This document shows positions 22,135 through 24,200 of a DNA stretch of 24,200 bases, in pieces; the stretch's first letter is position 1, and each line of letters starts with the position of its first letter. Source of the DNA: Candidatus Alcyoniella australis (GTDB taxonomy: Bacteria; Lernaellota; Lernaellaia; JAVCCG01; Alcyoniellaceae); the NCBI GenBank assembly GCA_030765605.1, contig JAVCCG010000026.1:1-24200 (forward strand). Reading direction: 5' to 3'. Both the position numbers and the translations under genes were made by a program. The notes under the pieces are model-generated. The model saw only the letters and a program-made list of their open reading frames with translations. It was not told the origin of the DNA and did not search any database.

Positions 22135-24200
22135 TCAATCGCGCATTCGCAGGGTGACGATCTCGTAGGGGCCCACCTGGAACTTCAGCTCCGCGGCGGG
22201 ATCGAGGCCTTGCGTGTCGCGGCCCAGCAGGTCGGTCAGCCTGGCGGACGAGGGCTTACGCCCCAGGCGCACCGACGCCTGCTGCTTTTTCCCGGCGCTC
22301 TCGTGAAAGCGCAGCACCAGCTCGCCGTCCTCGCGATACAGCGCGTCCGGGCACAGCGCCGCGGGCTCGAGATCGAGCAGTCCGTCGCGGGCCACGCCCT
22401 TTTTGCCGCTTCCGGCCTCGAGCGGCACGACCAGCGGTGGATGGAGCATGCGCAGGGCGCAGCGCCAGGGTGCGGCCGCTGCGAAGTTCGGGCCGTGGGG
22501 CATCAGCCCCAGTCGCGCGCGGTGTACGCCGATGCCCAATGCGCCGCCGCCCGAGCGGTAGAAGTGGATCTTGTCCGTGGAGCGGTGCAAACACGAACGA
22601 AGCTCAGAGCCGTGACGGCGATGTCCGGGCACGCCGCAGTTGAGCAGCGAGACCCCGGCCCACAGCGAGGTCAGGTCGCTGACCCCCACTGCCGGGCGCT
22701 CGCCGCCGTTGCACTCGACGAACCCGCCGGGCACCTCGTTGCGCCACACCGCGTGACTGAGGTTGGTCGGCAGCCGGAAGATCAGCCTGCGGCCCGGGTC
22801 GGCGAAGTCGACCTCGGTCTGGACCTCGAGGTAGGGCAGGCAGTGGGTCAGTGTGAAAATGCGGCGGAAGCGACCGTGGCCGATGCGGCCCTCGACAGAC
22901 AGTCGTGCCAGCAGCGGCCCGCGCTCGAGCAGCCGCACCGAATAGGGCCCGCGCTCGTTGTGCAGCCGACCCAGCGGCAGGCCGTAGTAGAGGCTCCCCG
23001 GATCGCGCTGCAGGGCCAGACGGCCGCCGCCGGGCGTCTCGATCGTTGAACCATCAGCGCTGATCAGCCGCAGCAGCCGACCATCGCGCGGATCGAACTG
23101 CGCCTCGATCAGCGGCCCGTGCAGCCGCTTGAGACTCGCCTGCACCGCGGCCTCCACGCCCGCGGGCGGATCGGAGACCGGGACAACGCTGAACGTGCGC
23201 CAGCCCGCGGCGGGCAGCTTTGCCACGAACCCCAGGTTGACCTCGTCCAGTCCGCCGTCCGCGTAGCGCCGGGCCGCGAGCACCTGGTGCGGCAGGGTTC
23301 GGCCTTTATCGTCGAGCACGCGGAAGCGGCGTTGGCCCTCGGAGGGGTTGAACGATATTCGAATCAGCTCCAGCCGCTCAAAGGGCAGCGGGTTGGCCGC
23401 GAGGAAATTGTACGGGCCTTCCCCGCAGCGCGCCGTGCGCGCCAGCTGGGCCAGGCATTGGTCGCGCACCTCTCGGGCCAGGGCGATGGCGTGCTCGAAT
23501 TCGGCGTCCACCTCCGCGGCAACGTGGTCGGGCAGCGGGCCGCAGATCGCGTCGTGGAACTGGCCGCACAGCGTGCGTTCCCAGGCCGGATCGAGCTGCG
23601 CGTTGCGATCCTCGTTGCCCAGGCGCTGCGACCAGGCCGCGGCGAACTCGGCTTCGCGCAGTGCAGCCTCGGCCCGGCGATTGAGCTGCTTGGTGCGCAC
23701 CCGCGCGCCGTAGCAGCCCGCGAGATCCGGACCCAGCTCGCCGTGCATCTCGGCCATCGGAGCGCCGCGCAGCGCGCGGAAAAAGCGGCCGGGCGTGCTG
23801 AACCGATAGGGGCTTTGCGGATGCAGCTCGTTCCAACGCTCGATCAGTTTGGCGGTCGACTGGGGACGTCCGTGGTCCACGCCCGCGGGCACCAGCAGCT
23901 GGTCGCCCGCCGCGTGGTTGCGCAATCCTTTTTGCACGCGCCACAGCTGGTAGAGCCCGCGTTGCTCATCTTGAGCCAGCGGGTAGCCCGCGAAGTACAT
24001 CCGCGGCAGATGCGCCGTTGTGATACGCGTGCCGTCCAGTCCGATCCAGTCAAACTCGCTGGGCACGTCGGCCCGCGGCTCGCGCCTGCTGTAGACCAGG
24101 GCCGTGGTGCCGGACTTGACCAGCACCTGCGGCATTTGCGGCGAGATGCCGAAGCTGTCGATCAGCCAGCCCACGGTGCTGGGCTTGCCGAAGTTTTCAA
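22135..24200 (-). CDS. Glycoside hydrolase family 38 alpha-mannosidase (5' end outside window)
   Basis: The frame runs off the right edge; 687 residues are visible, lacking the N-terminal part. Close to the edge is the GH38 catalytic motif VGWLIDSFGISPQMPQVL, whose Asp corresponds to the nucleophile of retaining alpha-mannosidases. Next come VPAGVDHGRPQSTAKLIERW and QFHDAICGPLPDHVAAEVD, typical of the catalytic and middle domains. The C-terminal beta-sandwich region follows to DRLY-less end PYEIVTLRMRD. Family members remove alpha-linked mannose from glycans. The GTG at 24172-24174 is not a start: the frame continues upstream as ENFGKPST. No signal peptide can be assessed. The Ser after the nucleophile Asp replaces the Pro common in animal enzymes (IDPFGHS). 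Confidence 0.85.
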   Translation of the reverse strand, partial: ENFGKPSTVGWLIDSFGISPQMPQVLVKSGTTALVYSRREPRADVPSEFDWIGLDGTRITTAHLPRMYFAGYPLAQDEQRGLYQLWRVQKGLRNHAAGDQLLVPAGVDHGRPQSTAKLIERWNELHPQSPYRFSTPGRFFRALRGAPMAEMHGELGPDLAGCYGARVRTKQLNRRAEAALREAEFAAAWSQRLGNEDRNAQLDPAWERTLCGQFHDAICGPLPDHVAAEVDAEFEHAIALAREVRDQCLAQLARTARCGEGPYNFLAANPLPFERLELIRISFNPSEGQRRFRVLDDKGRTLPHQVLAARRYADGGLDEVNLGFVAKLPAAGWRTFSVVPVSDPPAGVEAAVQASLKRLHGPLIEAQFDPRDGRLLRLISADGSTIETPGGGRLALQRDPGSLYYGLPLGRLHNERGPYSVRLLERGPLLARLSVEGRIGHGRFRRIFTLTHCLPYLEVQTEVDFADPGRRLIFRLPTNLSHAVWRNEVPGGFVECNGGERPAVGVSDLTSLWAGVSLLNCGVPGHRRHGSELRSCLHRSTDKIHFYRSGGGALGIGVHRARLGLMPHGPNFAAAAPWRCALRMLHPPLVVPLEAGSGKKGVARDGLLDLEPAALCPDALYREDGELVLRFHESAGKKQQASVRLGRKPSSARLTDLLGRDTQGLDPAAELKFQVGPYEIVTLRMRD

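Noticed and set aside
21259-23049. A 596-residue open frame on the plus strand
   Set aside because: It runs antisense across both the receptor and the mannosidase genes, crossing their boundary, with no recognisable domain; it is a GC-rich shadow frame.

Overview
The window is GC-rich DNA (many lines near 70-77% G+C) from a Gram-negative, probably heterotrophic bacterium. The Gram-negative call rests on a TonB-dependent outer-membrane receptor, several exported proteins with ordinary Sec signal peptides, and a CreD-type inner-membrane protein. The gene mix would fit an uncultured deltaproteobacterial-like lineage: secreted FG-GAP and YCF48-like repeat proteins, a poly-Asp/GGGCGC protein terminus and a fused membrane spermidine-synthase-like protein. 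The sequence alone does not allow a firm taxonomic name. No rRNA, tRNA, CRISPR array or transposase was found.

Left part (1-4635). After the 3' end of an unknown gene and a strong terminator come three plus-strand loci: a DUF1847 zinc-binding protein, a HAD hydrolase gene broken by an internal deletion with frameshift, and a short orphan Cys-rich domain that usually sits at the C-terminus of sensor proteins. Converging on these from the minus strand are a secreted CrtC/Svf1-like lipocalin-type protein and a tryptophanase (tnaA). A small secreted protein of unknown function diverges from tnaA.

Middle (4637-12656). An RNB-domain exoribonuclease (minus) is divergent from an NAD-dependent epimerase/dehydratase (plus), which has a good sigma-70-type promoter. 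Next is the most unusual element: two overlapping minus-strand genes, an HD-domain phosphohydrolase-like protein (9715-11196) and a double-domain KaiC/RAD55-like ATPase (7758-9722). They overlap by 8 bp, are visibly lower in G+C than their surroundings, and have their own AT-rich upstream region. I propose them as a two-component nucleotide-signalling, regulatory or conflict module. A bidirectional-looking terminator separates them from a CreD-like membrane protein.

Right part (12901-24200), all on the minus strand. In transcription order: a GH38 alpha-mannosidase (5' end outside the window), a TonB-dependent receptor, a secreted YCF48/BNR-like repeat protein with a PKD-like domain and a poly-Asp/GGGCGC tail, a strong terminator, then a tightly packed run aroE - aroK - FG-GAP repeat protein - membrane spermidine-synthase-like protein. 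The terminator ends within a few bases of the aroE Shine-Dalgarno, and aroE starts with TTG, so how this run is transcribed is an open question.
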